Of a stretch of 64,000 nucleotides of DNA, positions 63,701 to 64,000 are shown in pieces. Under the pieces are notes generated by a model, which saw only the letters and a list, made by a program, of their open reading frames with translations, was not told the origin of the DNA and did no database searches. The position numbers were made by a program, and so were the translations under genes. How positions within the stretch are numbered: the first letter of the stretch is position 1; the number at the start of each line of letters is the position of its first letter. This stretch comes from Streptomyces sp. NBC_00335 (GTDB taxonomy: Bacteria; Actinomycetota; Actinomycetes; Streptomycetales; Streptomycetaceae). Location: assembly GCF_036127095.1 (NCBI RefSeq), contig NZ_CP108006.1:2170001-2234000 (forward strand), read 5' to 3'.

Positions 63701-64000
63701 CGGGGACGACGTCGGCGTAGGCAGAGGTCCGGAGGTCGAGACCGGCAGCAACGTCGGCGCAAGGCCGGAGATCGGGGACGACGTCGGCATAGACACAGGG
63801 CCGGAGGTCGAGACCGGCAGCGACGTCGGCGCAAGGCCGGAGGTTGGGGACGGCGGCAGTGGCGCAGCGCCGGACATCGGGAACGGCGGCGTAGGCGCAG
63901 GGCCGAGGATCGGGGGCGGTGGCGGCGTAGGCGCAGGGCCGGAGGTCGGCAACGGCTGCGGCGTGGGGTCGGCTGGGGCGGGGGGAGACGGCGGCGGCGT
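60773..64000 (-). CDS. IucA/IucC-family siderophore synthetase with giant Pro/Ala-rich N-terminal extension (5' end outside window)
   Basis: At least 1076 codons stay open to the window edge. The last 580 or so residues are a complete NIS synthetase: VENLLRCWVRETGLEQPVGP, LLGHPLHPTPKSREGLSE, PLHPWQARDLLQRP, LKLSLGLRITNSRRENLRKE and AHQQNTLVLLDPAGWPVGG. Everything before (about 480 residues or more) is low-complexity Pro/Ala/Ser/Gly with no domain, including a 24-residue tandem repeat. Ordinary NIS enzymes are about 600 residues. The extension keeps high GC3 in this frame, so translation is plausible. ATGs at 62638 and 62623 lie just before the enzymatic part, but neither has a ribosome site. 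It is first in the visible siderophore gene order. Confidence 0.85.
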   Translation of the reverse strand, partial: TPPPSPPAPADPTPQPLPTSGPAPTPPPPPILGPAPTPPFPMSGAAPLPPSPTSGLAPTSLPVSTSGPVSMPTSSPISGLAPTLLPVSTSGPLPTPTSSPISGLAPTPLPVSTSGPVLMPPSDPILGAAPTPPSTSALGGAPVPLSDDRPSPSLTASTGHLPARPGKPSGTEPTAPGPSPTPAVAGAPDGPVSVSATSALAAEPALLTSSVSPDGGPGPSPSGATAHPEPPASPPAPGTTEPPPAATAWQPPPAPAERSFQPAFTPAVAAAPSPALTTWPPLLAPADSAPGPAAAPAVSAALSPAPNAWPPLAGAVAWSGVSATGEASGSAASGPASGAAADAGPAGRAGGLPAEGSAEARGASPGSGSAADPAPPGPERSDGRPPGAQGKAVPKGPSAAAPSATGATGVPLATQDGTAPRTGAAEPGERRAPAPASPGDGFTGADGADGAFPGMPAAGMPWPATEPQAPAAVPRQKDGAVRPRAGAADPLDHPDPRVAAEAASVENLLRCWVRETGLEQPVGPVLRIPLPASGAALLVAVRYWSPAGWHRFGPARIEGVPADAPAVDAVTLAALISREGGGPGTGAHSDGTHSDGDPGGADLVGRVADSVRRTTEFITDRRQRPSAPAPVAADRFLTAEQSLLLGHPLHPTPKSREGLSEAEVRRYSPELHGSFPLHWVAVEPAALATDSAWTERGRPVSAARLLGRLAPGLPMPDGATPLPLHPWQARDLLQRPAVAALRDAGLLHDLGPYGAPWYPTSSIRTVHQPGAPAMLKLSLGLRITNSRRENLRKELHRGIEVHRLLRTGLAERWQAAHPGFDIVRDPAWVAVDAPDGAPVPGLDVLLRHNPFRPGDDALCVAALTAPRPWPGRTTMTSRLAETVSRLAATTGRTTSAVAAEWFLRYLEHVVLPVLAFDALAGIALEAHQQNTLVLLDPAGWPVGGRYRDNQGYYFRASRRAELERRLPGIGATSDTFVSDAVTDERFAYYLGINNVLGLIGAFGSQRLADERVLLAAFRRFLGKATGLGPLPEKLLDSPTLRCKANLLTRLGGLDELVGPVDTQSVYVTIANPLHD
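63597..63960. repeat. 72-bp tandem repeat array in the siderophore synthetase gene
   Basis: Units beginning GTCGAGACC start at 63663, 63735 and 63807, exactly 72 bases apart, and are nearly identical. A diverged copy starts near 63597, and shortened, diverged copies continue past 63880 to about 63960. On the coding strand each unit gives 24 residues of the form SGLAPTxLPVSTSGPxxxPTSxPI. The period is a multiple of three, so copy-number change keeps the frame. Confidence 0.9.

Overview
The window is chromosomal DNA of a Streptomyces. It has very high GC with strong GC3 bias, many GTG starts, an hrdB principal sigma factor with a Lys/Ala-rich N-terminus, the sporulation regulator whiH, and the actinobacterial nrdR-nrdJ and lexA pairs. 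The order parE - small Zn-finger-like protein - trypsin-like protease - hrdB - whiH - ABC transporter ... recQ-like helicase ... rnhB ... nrdJ - nrdR - lexA - dinG - siderophore genes matches, as I recall it, the conserved core of the S. coelicolor chromosome around SCO5800-SCO5822, in one orientation. Locus comparisons are from memory, not from a search.

Layout. 0-7.6 kb: a carbohydrate-use block with the start of an ABC permease, its lipoprotein binding protein, a LacI repressor and a 1430-residue secreted multidomain beta-helix protein that looks like a GH87 alpha-1,3-glucanase or mycodextranase. Related CGCAA/TTGCAG half-sites occur in all three promoter regions. 7.6-12.1 kb: a CitA/CitB-type two-component system convergent with a sodium:carboxylate symporter and its DUF485 partner. 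12.3-19.3 kb: parE, a DUF7455 protein, a protease, hrdB and whiH. 19.5-26.1 kb: an ABC ATPase-permease fusion, a NUDIX/NrtR-like regulator, a debranching-enzyme-like protein and a DUF4192 protein.

26.1-37.8 kb: a complete mevalonate pathway block that interrupts the core order. Seven tightly overlapping genes run GGPP/FPP synthase - mevalonate kinase - diphosphomevalonate decarboxylase - phosphomevalonate kinase - type 2 IPP isomerase - HMG-CoA reductase - HMG-CoA synthase. A divergent NphT7-like acetoacetyl-CoA synthase and a LuxR-type regulator without a P-loop complete it. Acetyl-CoA and malonyl-CoA would be turned into a C15-C20 prenyl diphosphate, yet no terpene cyclase, prenyltransferase or polyketide synthase is present in the window, so the product is unknown. 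Many genes of this block carry short in-frame tandem repeats near an end. The clearest is a hexanucleotide repeat that adds a Thr-Ala-rich tail to HMG-CoA reductase.

37.8-58.0 kb: core genes, namely a RecQ helicase fused to a phosphoribosyltransferase-like domain, rnhB, a TetR/MFS efflux pair with two matching palindromic operators, small metabolic and hypothetical genes, nrdJ, nrdR (with tandem NrdR-like boxes), lexA (with an SOS box) and dinG. 58.0-64.0 kb: an NRPS-independent siderophore block with two IucA/IucC synthetases and a GNAT acyltransferase. The upstream synthetase has an N-terminal extension of roughly 480 or more Pro/Ala-rich residues, including a 24-residue tandem repeat, and stays open to the window edge.
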